Of a stretch of DNA of 64,000 nucleotides, positions 52,332 to 59,637 are shown in pieces (positions within the stretch are counted from its first letter, which is position 1; every line of letters begins with the position of its first letter). Location: positions 89,323 through 153,322 of the forward strand of contig JAKQKF010000250.1 in assembly GCA_029560815.1 (NCBI GenBank), in the 5' to 3' direction. Position numbers and translations under genes: made by a program. The DNA comes from a bacterium (GTDB lineage Bacteria; KSB1; UBA2214). The notes below the pieces were generated by a model that was not told where the DNA came from, made no database searches, and worked only from the letters and a program-made list of their open reading frames with translations.

Positions 52332-53879
52332 TCAGCGCCCGGTCAGCTGCCGGGCCCGCCGCCACAGTCCGCTGCAGTCGCGCACCTGGGGGTCAGCGAG
52401 AAGGGTGATCTGTGTGCGCACCTCTTCCCCCCACATCATCGCAGCGATCTCCCGCTTGAGCAGCAGGCGGACGCCCTCACGATTGCGGCTGAGATCCTGG
52501 GCGGAAAAGTTCACCCCCATCTTCCTCGCTTGCTGCTGAAAATCACGCAGCAGGGATTCAGGGGGCTCGAAGTTGCGGATGAAGCCCTCCCGGTCCCTGG
52601 CCAGTTCGGGATGGGCGGCGGAATAAGTCTCGCTGAAGATAGCGAGGGGGTTCTCCCGGGCAGCGAGCAGGCGGCGCAGGGCCGGCGAGTAGTTGAGGGA
52701 GTCAGCGGAGAGGTCGACGTCGGGGACGATGCTGCCGTTGGCTGTCAGCAGGCGGCCGCCGGGAGTGCGCAGTGTGGCTCCCTCACGGCCCGTACTGCGG
52801 CCGCCGTTCTGCGGCCGCGCCTGGCCTGTACGGAAAAGAGAACGGCCGAGGGGGGTGTAAAAACGCGCTGTGGTCAGCAGCATCGCCGAACCGTCCGGAA
52901 AGGTGAACTCGCTCTGTACCAGGGCCTTGCCAAAACTGGGCTTGCCGGCGATGAGGGCACGGTCCCAATCCTGCAGCGCCCCGGCGACGATCTCGGCATC
53001 ACTGGCCGAACCGCCGTTGATGAGCACGATTACCGGCAGGGCGGGCAGTTTATTCTCCGTGCCGGCGCGGAACTCCATGTTAGCCCCGGGCCCGCGTCCG
53101 GTGGTATAGGAGATCATTTTACCTGCGGAGAGAAAACGGTCGGCGATCTTGACCCCCGCCTGCAGATCCCCGCCCATGTTGTCGCGCAGATCAAGAATGA
53201 GATAGGCAGGTTTGGCCGCCCGCAGACGCGACCAGGCCTGGTCGAACTCGGCCGGGGTGGTTTGGATGAAGCGCTCGAGCTTGATGAAAGCGACCGAGTC
53301 ATCCAGCATAAAGGCGCTGCTCACGGTTTGCGGCACGACGGGTCGTTTGCTGATGGCGAAGGGAAGCAGGTCCCGCACGCCATCGCGTTCGATCTCGAGA
53401 CGCACCACCGGCTCCTGCAGCAGCGCGGGGAGTTCCGTATCCGTGATATATTGGGTCATCTTGCCGCTGATGCGCATTATCTTGTCGCCCGGGCGGATGC
53501 CCGCCTCTGCGGCCGGGCCGCCGGGCACCACGGAGGCGACGAGGAGCTTTTCGGGCAGACGATTGTATTTCAGGCCGATGCCCTGATAGCCGAGGAAGGC
53601 GCCCTTGTATTCCGTGAATTCGTCGGGGGTGAGATAGATTGAATGGGGGTCGAGGGCTCCGAGGATGCCATCGATGGCCCGGTCGATCAGTTCATCGGGG
53701 TTGCGGTCGTCAACGTAAAAGCGCTCGATCTTGTCGAGCACCATGGTCAGGACCATCATCTTGTTGTAGGTGCTCTGCGCGGCATGAATGATGCGGGCCG
53801 GGCCGATCCAGAGCACGGCGAGCACGACCAGGCCGCCGAAGGTAAGGGCGGCGATTCTTTTCTTGCGGGAGTAAAGCAT
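52332..53879 (-). CDS. C-terminal processing peptidase (family S41, CtpA-type)
   Basis: 515 residues with an N-terminal membrane anchor (IAALTFGGLVVLAVLWIG). A PDZ domain (about 95-175, YQGIGLKYN and GIRPGDKIMRISG) precedes the S41 protease core. The Ser-Lys dyad is retained in INGGSASDAEIVAGAL and KPSFGKALVQSEF. CtpA enzymes process periplasmic or membrane proteins at C-termini. The C-terminal 150 residues are a helical extension. No ribosome-binding site precedes the ATG; candidate -10 boxes lie 5-12 bases upstream, so the mRNA is probably leaderless. Confidence 0.92.
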   Translation of the reverse strand: MLYSRKKRIAALTFGGLVVLAVLWIGPARIIHAAQSTYNKMMVLTMVLDKIERFYVDDRNPDELIDRAIDGILGALDPHSIYLTPDEFTEYKGAFLGYQGIGLKYNRLPEKLLVASVVPGGPAAEAGIRPGDKIMRISGKMTQYITDTELPALLQEPVVRLEIERDGVRDLLPFAISKRPVVPQTVSSAFMLDDSVAFIKLERFIQTTPAEFDQAWSRLRAAKPAYLILDLRDNMGGDLQAGVKIADRFLSAGKMISYTTGRGPGANMEFRAGTENKLPALPVIVLINGGSASDAEIVAGALQDWDRALIAGKPSFGKALVQSEFTFPDGSAMLLTTARFYTPLGRSLFRTGQARPQNGGRSTGREGATLRTPGGRLLTANGSIVPDVDLSADSLNYSPALRRLLAARENPLAIFSETYSAAHPELARDREGFIRNFEPPESLLRDFQQQARKMGVNFSAQDLSRNREGVRLLLKREIAAMMWGEEVRTQITLLADPQVRDCSGLWRRARQLTGR

Positions 53880-53884
53880 GGCTA

Positions 53885-53913
53885 AATTTAATTATAATAT
53901 CAGTGAGAAACAA
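53885..53913 (-). promoter_or_regulatory. candidate promoter of the CtpA-type protease gene
   Basis: Minus strand TTGTTT, 17 bases, TAAATT, ending five bases before the ATG. A second TATAAT (53891-53896) also fits with TTGCTT at 18 bases. Either implies a leaderless or nearly leaderless transcript. Confidence 0.4.
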
Positions 53914-53940
53914 GAAGCAAGAGAATATTCACGGGACCCA

Positions 53941-54104
53941 CCGAAATCTGGTTCCCATCGGAGATCTTGCGCCGCATATCCCAGAAATCTGGCTCCCACC
54001 CAACACCTTGCGCCGTATGCCCCAGAAATCCGGCTCCCACCCAACACCTTGCGCCGCATATCACAGAAATCTGGCTCCCACCCAACACCTTGCGCCGCAT
54101 ATCC
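53941..54104. repeat. 41-base tandem repeat, four copies
   Basis: Copies at 53941-53981, 53982-54022, 54023-54063 and 54064-54104 share a core GAAATCTGG ... CTTGCGCCGCATATC. Copies 2-4 are nearly identical; copy 1 diverges in its centre. The unit has no strong hairpin. The minus strand has GG-TGTT-GGG-T-GGG in copies 2-4, a possible G-quadruplex seed. There is no protein link: the length is not a multiple of three. Confidence 0.9.
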
Positions 54105-54264
54105 GGTTCCCTGCGTACTATTTCCAGCCTAGTCGCGGCCTGTGCCCTGGCCAATGAGGCCCCTCTATTCATGCGTTTTCTCGCCAGCAGCCCACTGTTT
54201 TTCTATTAATTACATCCGGGTTGGACCCAGATTTTATGGGATGCCGATGCATGAGAAAATTCTC

Positions 54265-54293
54265 TTGACATTTTCATTGTTTAGAAGTAATTT
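54265..54293 (+). promoter_or_regulatory. candidate promoter of the AMP-forming ligase gene
   Basis: Plus strand TTGACA (perfect), 17 bases, TAATTT. A start near 54300 gives an AT-rich leader of about 140 bases. Confidence 0.45.
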
Positions 54294-54438
54294 TCCAGGA
54301 TATAAAACAAGGCAACGCCGCGCATAAGGGTCTCACAGTGAGCCATTCCTGTCCGTTTTTTTGGCATAGAGCTCGCAGAGCCTGCATCGGCTTGTATCAT
54401 TTATTTATAATATTATCATATTTTTATAGGTATATTTA

Positions 54439-55977
54439 TTGCCGACTCTCAATGCCCATCTAGAGAAAGTTGCAAATAGAGTGCCGGAAAACCCCGCCAT
54501 GGTTTTCGGCAGCCAAAGAGTTGATTACCGCCGGTTTCACCAGGCTGTGCGCCGTCTGGCCGGAGCTTTGCAGGCCCTGGGGATCGGACGGGGCGATCGC
54601 GTCGCGCTGCATCTGCCCAATCTCCCCCATTTCTGCATCAGCTATTACGCCCTCCTTCACCTCGGCGCGGTGGTCGTGCCGCTTTCCATCCTGAGCAAAG
54701 AATCCGAACTCGCGGCCATACTTCAGCACAGTGGCTGCCGGGGGATCATTTCCTGGTCCGGCATGCTCGCACCCCTGCAGGGCGCCCTCGAGCAGGCCCG
54801 GGAGTGCACCCTGCAGCTCGTGCTGGGCGAACAGATTCCGCGCCATGCCCACTCCCTCACCCGGTTGATCGCCCAGTCGCCAGAACTGACCAGCGCGCCC
54901 GCCGCCGGCCCCGATGACCTGGCCGTCATCAACTATATCGCCGGCGGCGCCGAGGAGAACCTGGGCGCCGAGTTCACCCAGGCTGCCCTGGTTGCCGGCG
55001 CGACCACCAGCTCCGAGATGTTCCGCATTACCGTTGACGACCGGGTGCTGGCGGTGCTTCCCCTCTTTCATCCCCTCGGGCAGAGTCTGGTCATGCACGG
55101 GGCTTTTTACGCCGGAGCGACCGTGGTGCTGCAGCCGAGATTCCAGGCCAGTGAAGTAGTAACGGCCCTGCGCGAGCATCAGGTCACCTTCATGGCGGGG
55201 GTTCCGGGGATGTTCAAGCTCCTCGCACAGATGGATCCTCCCGATCCTCCCCTCAGCACCCTGCGTTACGCCCTCAGCTACGGGGGACAGCTCCAGGAGG
55301 GGGTGCTGGAAACCTTTGAGGAGAAATTTCACGCGCATCTGCTCGAGAGCTACGGTTTTACCGAGGCCGGCCCCCTGGTCACCTCGATGCGCATCAATCG
55401 TGATCGCAAGCCCGGATCGGTCGGGCTGCCCATGGTCGGCGTTGAGCTGCAGATTCTCGATGAGGAGGGGCGTCTGCTCCGCCCCAACCAGAGCGGCGAG
55501 ATCTGGGTCAAGAGCCCGAGCCTGATGCAGGAGTATTACCGCAAGCCGGACCGGACCCAGCAGCGGCTTCGCGACGACTGGTTTTTCTCCGGGGATGTCG
55601 GCTATCTCGACGACGAGCACTACCTCTTCGTTCAGGAACGCAAGGAGGATATCATCACCAAGGGGGGCTTTCAGATCTTCTCCTTCGAAGTGGAGGAGGT
55701 GCTGCTCGGTCATCCGGCGGTGGCCGAGGCCGCGGTGGTGGGGGTTCCCGATCCCGCACAGGGGCAGGAGGTCAAGGCCTGCGTAGTGCTCAAGGCGGGG
55801 GAGCAGGTCTCGCGCGATGAGCTGATCAGCTGGTGCCGCTCCTCCTTGCCGGTCTACAAGAGCCCGAAGATAATCGAGTTCGTTCCCGTCCTGCCCAAGA
55901 GCCCGACCGGACGGGTGCTCAAGAATATATTGCGCGCCGAGGCCAGGTCTCCGGCCTCCGCTCATGGCAAACAATAG
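54439..55977 (+). CDS. divergent AMP-forming acyl-CoA ligase-like protein
   Basis: 512 residues. I chose TTG 54439, with ATAGG nine bases upstream, because it restores the family N-terminus (LEKVANRVPENPAMVFG). The ANL fold is clear: YGFTEAGP (A5), FSGDVGYLDD (A7), QERKEDIITKGGFQIFSFEVE (A8) and the C-terminal lysine PKSPTGRVLKN (A10). The phosphate-binding loop (A3), normally TSGTTGxPKG, reads IAGGAEENLGA at about residues 166-176, so ATP binding may be altered. Relatives activate medium/long-chain or aromatic acids. It precedes an EF-G2-like gene. Confidence 0.85.
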   Translation: MPTLNAHLEKVANRVPENPAMVFGSQRVDYRRFHQAVRRLAGALQALGIGRGDRVALHLPNLPHFCISYYALLHLGAVVVPLSILSKESELAAILQHSGCRGIISWSGMLAPLQGALEQARECTLQLVLGEQIPRHAHSLTRLIAQSPELTSAPAAGPDDLAVINYIAGGAEENLGAEFTQAALVAGATTSSEMFRITVDDRVLAVLPLFHPLGQSLVMHGAFYAGATVVLQPRFQASEVVTALREHQVTFMAGVPGMFKLLAQMDPPDPPLSTLRYALSYGGQLQEGVLETFEEKFHAHLLESYGFTEAGPLVTSMRINRDRKPGSVGLPMVGVELQILDEEGRLLRPNQSGEIWVKSPSLMQEYYRKPDRTQQRLRDDWFFSGDVGYLDDEHYLFVQERKEDIITKGGFQIFSFEVEEVLLGHPAVAEAAVVGVPDPAQGQEVKACVVLKAGEQVSRDELISWCRSSLPVYKSPKIIEFVPVLPKSPTGRVLKNILRAEARSPASAHGKQ

Positions 55978-56001
55978 CTCATTTCATCATACACTGCGAT
56001 C

Positions 56002-56018
56002 CCCCGCTTCAGGCGGGG
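56002..56018 (+). promoter_or_regulatory. hairpin between the AMP ligase and EF-G2-like genes
   Basis: CCCCGC (56002-56007) pairs with GCGGGG (56013-56018) around TTCAG. It lies 25 bases after the ligase stop and 21 before the GTG start. With no U-tract it is more likely a processing or translation element than a terminator. Confidence 0.3.
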
Positions 56019-56039
56019 CTTAACAAAAGGAGAATCATC

Positions 56040-58127
56040 GTGAAAGATTACGGCCCCAACGATATCCGCAACGTCGGCCTCGTCTCACACCAATCAACAG
56101 GCAAGAGCACCCTGGTTGAAGGCATGCTCTTCGCAGCCGGCGCCATCACCCGTCTCGGCACCATCGACGACGGCTCCACCACCTCCGATTACCGTCCTGA
56201 CGAGATCGACCGCAAGATCTCCATCAGCGCGGCCCTGATGACCATCGACTGGAAAAAGAACAAATTCAATCTCCTCGACCTCCCCGGCTATCCCGATTTC
56301 ATCGGCGAGGTGCACTGCGCCCTGCGCGTCACCGACCTGACTATCGTGCTCGTGAACGGCGTCTCCGGAGTCGAAGTGGGCACCGATCTGGCCTGGGAAA
56401 TCCTCGAAAAGAACAAGGGGCCGCGCGTTCTCTTCATCAACCGCCTTGACAAGGAACATGCCAATTTCAGCAAGGTCGTTGCCCATGCCCAGGAGGCCTA
56501 CGGTTTCAGCGCCATCCCGGTCCAGTTCCCGGTCAAGGAAGGCGAGACCTTTGATGCGATCGTCGATCTGCTCACGATGAAAAAGCTGACCTTCCAGGCT
56601 GACGGCAGCGGCAAGTATAAAAGCGAGGAGATCCCTGCCGATCTGCAAGGCAAGGCCGAAGAGATGCGCAATGCCCTGATCGAAAAGATCGCCGAGGCCG
56701 ACGACGCCATCCTGGAAAAGTATCTCAACACCATGGAGCTCTCGCCCGATGAGATCATCCAGGGGCTGCGCGCCGGCATCCGCAACGCCACCATCTTCCC
56801 GATCCTCTGCGGCTCCGCCGCGAAAAATATCGGCAGCGCCCCCCTGCTCGACTTTATCTGCGAGTACGGCCCCTCCCCGAGCGATCGCCCGGCAGCCCTC
56901 GCCGCCGACAACACCGGAGCCGAGGTCAAGGTTGCCACGGATGACAAGGCCCCCTTCAGCGGTTTCATCTTCAAGACCCTCTCCGAGATGCACGTCGGCG
57001 AGCTCTCCCTCATTCGCGTCTACTCCGGCCAGATCAAGGCCGGCGACGAGGTGCTCAACACCTCCAACAACATCACAGAAAAAATCGGCCAGATCTACGA
57101 ACTCAACGGCCGCAACCGCAAGGAGAAGGGCAACCTCATCGCCGGGGATATCGGCGCCCTGGTCAAGCTGCGCAACACCCACACCAACAACACTCTCTCC
57201 GACCGCCGTAAACAGGTGGTCTTTCCGGCGGTGATCTTCCCCGAGCCGGTGGTCCAGGTTGCCGTCACCCCCAAGAGCAAGGGCGATGAAGACAAGATCT
57301 CGAGCGGACTGCACACCCTCAACGAGACCGATCCCAGCTTCACCATCGAGGTCAATTCAGAGCTCAAGCAGACCGTGCTTTCGGGCCAGGGCGAGATTCA
57401 CCTTGCAGTCATCGTCAACCGCCTCAAGGAGCGCTACGGGGTCGAGGTCGAACAGAAAAAGCCCAGAATCCCCTATCGCGAGACCATCACCGGCAAGTCC
57501 GATGAGAAGTACCGCCATAAGAAGCAGACCGGCGGCGCCGGCCAGTTTGCCGAGGTCTGGATGCGCATCGAGCCCATGCCCCGCGGGGGCGGATTCGAGT
57601 TCGAAAGCCAGATCGTCGGCGGCTCCATCTCCGGCCCCTTCATCCCCTCCATCGAGAAGGGGGTGCGCCAGATCCTCGAAGAGGGGGCGATCGCGGGTTA
57701 TCGCATCGTCGACGTCAAGGCCATCGTCTACGACGGCAAGGAGCATCCGGTCGATTCGAAGGATATCGCCTTCCAGATCGCCGGCCGCGAGGTCTTCAAG
57801 ATGTGCGTCCAGTCGGCCAAACCGATCCTGCTCGAGCCTATCTATGATGTCGAGATCAAGTGCCCGGAGGAGAACATGGGCGACATCATGGGCGACCTCA
57901 ACAGCCGCCGCGGCCGCATCATGGGCATGGAATCGACCGGCCGCTTCCAGGTGGTCAAGGCCAAGATTCCCCTTGCGGAACTGCACGGCTACAGCAGCAC
58001 CCTCCGCTCCCTGACCCAGGGGCGCGCCAATTATTCACGCAAGTTCTCGCACTATGACCCCATGCCCAAAGAGGTAGAGGCCAAGGTCATCGCCGAGGCG
58101 CAGGCCGAAAAGGCCGCCGCGCAGTAA
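56040..58127 (+). CDS. elongation factor G-like GTPase (EF-G2 family)
   Basis: 695 residues from GTG 56040 with AAAGGAG seven bases upstream; the longer frame lies inside the ligase gene. All EF-G domains are present. The G1 loop is SHQSTGKST, G3 is DLPGYPDF with Tyr84 where canonical EF-G has the catalytic His, and G4 is NRLDKE. Thermus EF-G-2 has the same Tyr, so this is an EF-G2 paralogue, not the main translocase. Domain IV is intact (YRHKKQTGGAGQFAEV, SGPFIPSIEKGVRQ) and the C-terminus ends TQGRANYSRKFSHYDPMP. Its role in translation is unclear. Confidence 0.93.
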   Translation: MKDYGPNDIRNVGLVSHQSTGKSTLVEGMLFAAGAITRLGTIDDGSTTSDYRPDEIDRKISISAALMTIDWKKNKFNLLDLPGYPDFIGEVHCALRVTDLTIVLVNGVSGVEVGTDLAWEILEKNKGPRVLFINRLDKEHANFSKVVAHAQEAYGFSAIPVQFPVKEGETFDAIVDLLTMKKLTFQADGSGKYKSEEIPADLQGKAEEMRNALIEKIAEADDAILEKYLNTMELSPDEIIQGLRAGIRNATIFPILCGSAAKNIGSAPLLDFICEYGPSPSDRPAALAADNTGAEVKVATDDKAPFSGFIFKTLSEMHVGELSLIRVYSGQIKAGDEVLNTSNNITEKIGQIYELNGRNRKEKGNLIAGDIGALVKLRNTHTNNTLSDRRKQVVFPAVIFPEPVVQVAVTPKSKGDEDKISSGLHTLNETDPSFTIEVNSELKQTVLSGQGEIHLAVIVNRLKERYGVEVEQKKPRIPYRETITGKSDEKYRHKKQTGGAGQFAEVWMRIEPMPRGGGFEFESQIVGGSISGPFIPSIEKGVRQILEEGAIAGYRIVDVKAIVYDGKEHPVDSKDIAFQIAGREVFKMCVQSAKPILLEPIYDVEIKCPEENMGDIMGDLNSRRGRIMGMESTGRFQVVKAKIPLAELHGYSSTLRSLTQGRANYSRKFSHYDPMPKEVEAKVIAEAQAEKAAAQ

Positions 58128-58149
58128 GCGTGATGGGGTGAAACCATCA

Positions 58150-58187
58150 GGCCCTCCCGCGCCGGCCGGCGCAGGAGGGCCTTTTTT
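58150..58187 (+). terminator. intrinsic terminator after the EF-G2-like gene
   Basis: GGCCCTCC (58150-58157) pairs with GGAGGGCC (58174-58181), continued inside by GCGCC/GGCGC around GGCC, and followed by six T (58182-58187). A strong, standard terminator. Confidence 0.9.
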
Positions 58188-58204
58188 AATGCGAAGGAGA
58201 GATC

Positions 58205-58678
58205 ATGAAGAGGTTGTGGGCGCCATGGCGCATGGAGTATATTCAGCAGGAAAAACCGGCGGGCTGCATCTTTTGTGACAAACCCGGGGAGGAGCGCGAC
58301 CGCGAGAACCTCATCCTCCACCGCGGCCGTCACTGTTTTGTCATCATGAATTTCTATCCCTACAACAACGGCCATCTCATGGTCGTGCCCTTCCGCCATA
58401 CCGCCGATCTGGCCGGGCTCCAGAAGGAGGAGCAGCTGGAGATGATGGAGCTGCTCGGCCGCTGCACCCGCATCCTGGCCGAGGCGATGAAAAGCCAGGG
58501 CTTCAACGTCGGCATGAACCTCGGCCGCATCGCCGGAGCCGGGGTCGATGACCACCTCCACTTCCATATCGTGCCGCGCTGGAATGGCGATACCAACTTT
58601 ATGCCTGTGGCCGGCAACACCCGTGTGCTGTCACAGGGACTGACGGAATCCTGGGAACTCCTCCGCCGCTTTTTCTAG
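58205..58678 (+). CDS. HIT family hydrolase/phosphorylase
   Basis: 157 residues with GAAGGAGAG upstream. The HIT motif HLHFHIVPRW (His-x-His-x-His) is intact near residues 119-124. The N-terminal LWAPWRMEYI and the Cys pair GCIFC (a zinc knuckle with a later His) mark the AP4A-phosphorylase-like branch. These enzymes split dinucleoside polyphosphates or AMP-linked nucleotides. The gene follows a terminator, so it needs its own promoter, which I could not identify. Its stop overlaps the convergent mazG stop. Confidence 0.9.
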   Translation: MKRLWAPWRMEYIQQEKPAGCIFCDKPGEERDRENLILHRGRHCFVIMNFYPYNNGHLMVVPFRHTADLAGLQKEEQLEMMELLGRCTRILAEAMKSQGFNVGMNLGRIAGAGVDDHLHFHIVPRWNGDTNFMPVAGNTRVLSQGLTESWELLRRFF

Positions 58679-59481
58679 GCCTTTCCTCTCCGTTCCCGCT
58701 CCTTGACCTCTTCCCAGACCAGGTCCATCTCCTCGAGGGTGGCGCCGTCGAGGGTGCGGCCGCGGCTGCGAAAGTCTTCCTCCACCTCCTGGAAGCGCCG
58801 CGTGAACTTGTCAATGGTGCCGCGCAGGGCATCCTCGGGATTGATATGGAGAAAGCGCGAGAGGTTGACGATGGAAAAGAGCAGATCCCCGAGTTCATCG
58901 CTGATGCGACCGCTCTCGGCCGAGGCCGCGGCCTCCTCGAGTTCGGCGAGCTCCTCGCGGACCTTGTCCCAGACCGGGCCGGCCTCGCGCCAGTCGAATC
59001 CCACCGCCGCCGACTTGCCCTGGATGCGGTAGGCGCGGATCAGGGCGGGCAGCTCGCGGGGCACCCCGCCGATCGCCGAGCGCTTGCCCTCCTTGCGGAG
59101 CTTGGACTGCTCCCAGGCCACCGTCTGTTCGGCGGCATTGTTGATGACCGCATCCCCGAAGATGTGGGGATGGCGGCGGATCAGCTTTTCGTTGATCTGC
59201 TGGACCACATCCCCGATATCGAAACGCCCCGCCTCCGTGGCCATCTGGGCGTGAAATACCACCTGGAGCAGGAGATCACCGAGTTCCCCGGCCAGGTCGT
59301 CGTAGCGCCCCTCGTCGATGGTCTCGATGACCTCGTAGGACTCTTCCAGCAGGTGCTGGCGCAGGGAGGCATGGGTCTGTTCGCGGTCCCAGGGACAGCC
59401 CTCTTCTCCCCGCAGCTGCGCCATGATCTCCACCAGCCGTGCAAAACTCCGCATATCCCCCCTGCTTTGCTCCTCTGCCAT
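58675..59481 (-). CDS. mazG: nucleoside triphosphate pyrophosphohydrolase MazG
   Basis: 268 residues. MazG hydrolyses NTPs to NMP and pyrophosphate, cleaning noncanonical nucleotides. Two MazG-type blocks are present: CPWDREQTHASLRQHLLEES and DLAGELGDLLLQVVFHAQ with the EExxE/ExxD metal ligands, then a second, weaker repeat (ELAELEEAAASAESGRISDELGDLLFSI). Length and layout fit E. coli MazG. AAGG precedes the ATG. Promoter candidate is at 59529-59557. Confidence 0.95.
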   Translation of the reverse strand: MAEEQSRGDMRSFARLVEIMAQLRGEEGCPWDREQTHASLRQHLLEESYEVIETIDEGRYDDLAGELGDLLLQVVFHAQMATEAGRFDIGDVVQQINEKLIRRHPHIFGDAVINNAAEQTVAWEQSKLRKEGKRSAIGGVPRELPALIRAYRIQGKSAAVGFDWREAGPVWDKVREELAELEEAAASAESGRISDELGDLLFSIVNLSRFLHINPEDALRGTIDKFTRRFQEVEEDFRSRGRTLDGATLEEMDLVWEEVKERERRGKA

Positions 59482-59528
59482 AATCTCTGCGCATCCTTTC
59501 TGATTAAATCCATGCTCCAGCGAGGCAA

Positions 59529-59557
59529 AATATAGTCATTTTTCCGCTGTCCCGCAA
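59529..59557 (-). promoter_or_regulatory. candidate promoter of mazG
   Basis: Minus strand TTGCGG, 17 bases, TATATT, continuing TTG, so the extended -10 reads TATATTTTG. Start near 59522, about 40 bases before mazG. Confidence 0.45.
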
Positions 59558-59576
59558 TCTTTCTCCGATTATTACC

Positions 59577-59605
59577 TTGAAATAATCTCGATATTTTAGT
59601 AGCTT
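59577..59605 (+). promoter_or_regulatory. candidate promoter of metH
   Basis: Plus strand TTGAAA, 17 bases, TAGCTT. Start near 59612, about 26 bases before metH. It faces away from the mazG promoter 20 bases to the left. Confidence 0.35.
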
Positions 59606-59637
59606 GATAAAAAGCAACCCTTAAGAGGATGGACGAG

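Larger units (their letters stand above)
53880..54438. other. 559-base divergent intergenic region
   Basis: It holds the ctpA promoter (53885-53913), a 41-base tandem repeat array (53941-54104), an AT-rich stretch and the promoter of the AMP ligase gene (54265-54293). Several frames remain open across the repeats in both directions only because the unit lacks stops; none has a ribosome-binding site, so I call no gene. Confidence 0.7.

Noticed and set aside
53941..54104. CRISPR array
   Set aside because: The units abut directly with no spacers, and no cas genes are present.
53878..54209. Several open frames across the 41-base repeats in both directions
   Set aside because: The unit lacks stops and its length shifts frame each copy, so all frames stay open by chance; no start signals.
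59482..59637. Cobalamin or SAM riboswitch before metH
   Set aside because: The predicted leader is only about 26 bases and the gap lacks the conserved riboswitch cores.
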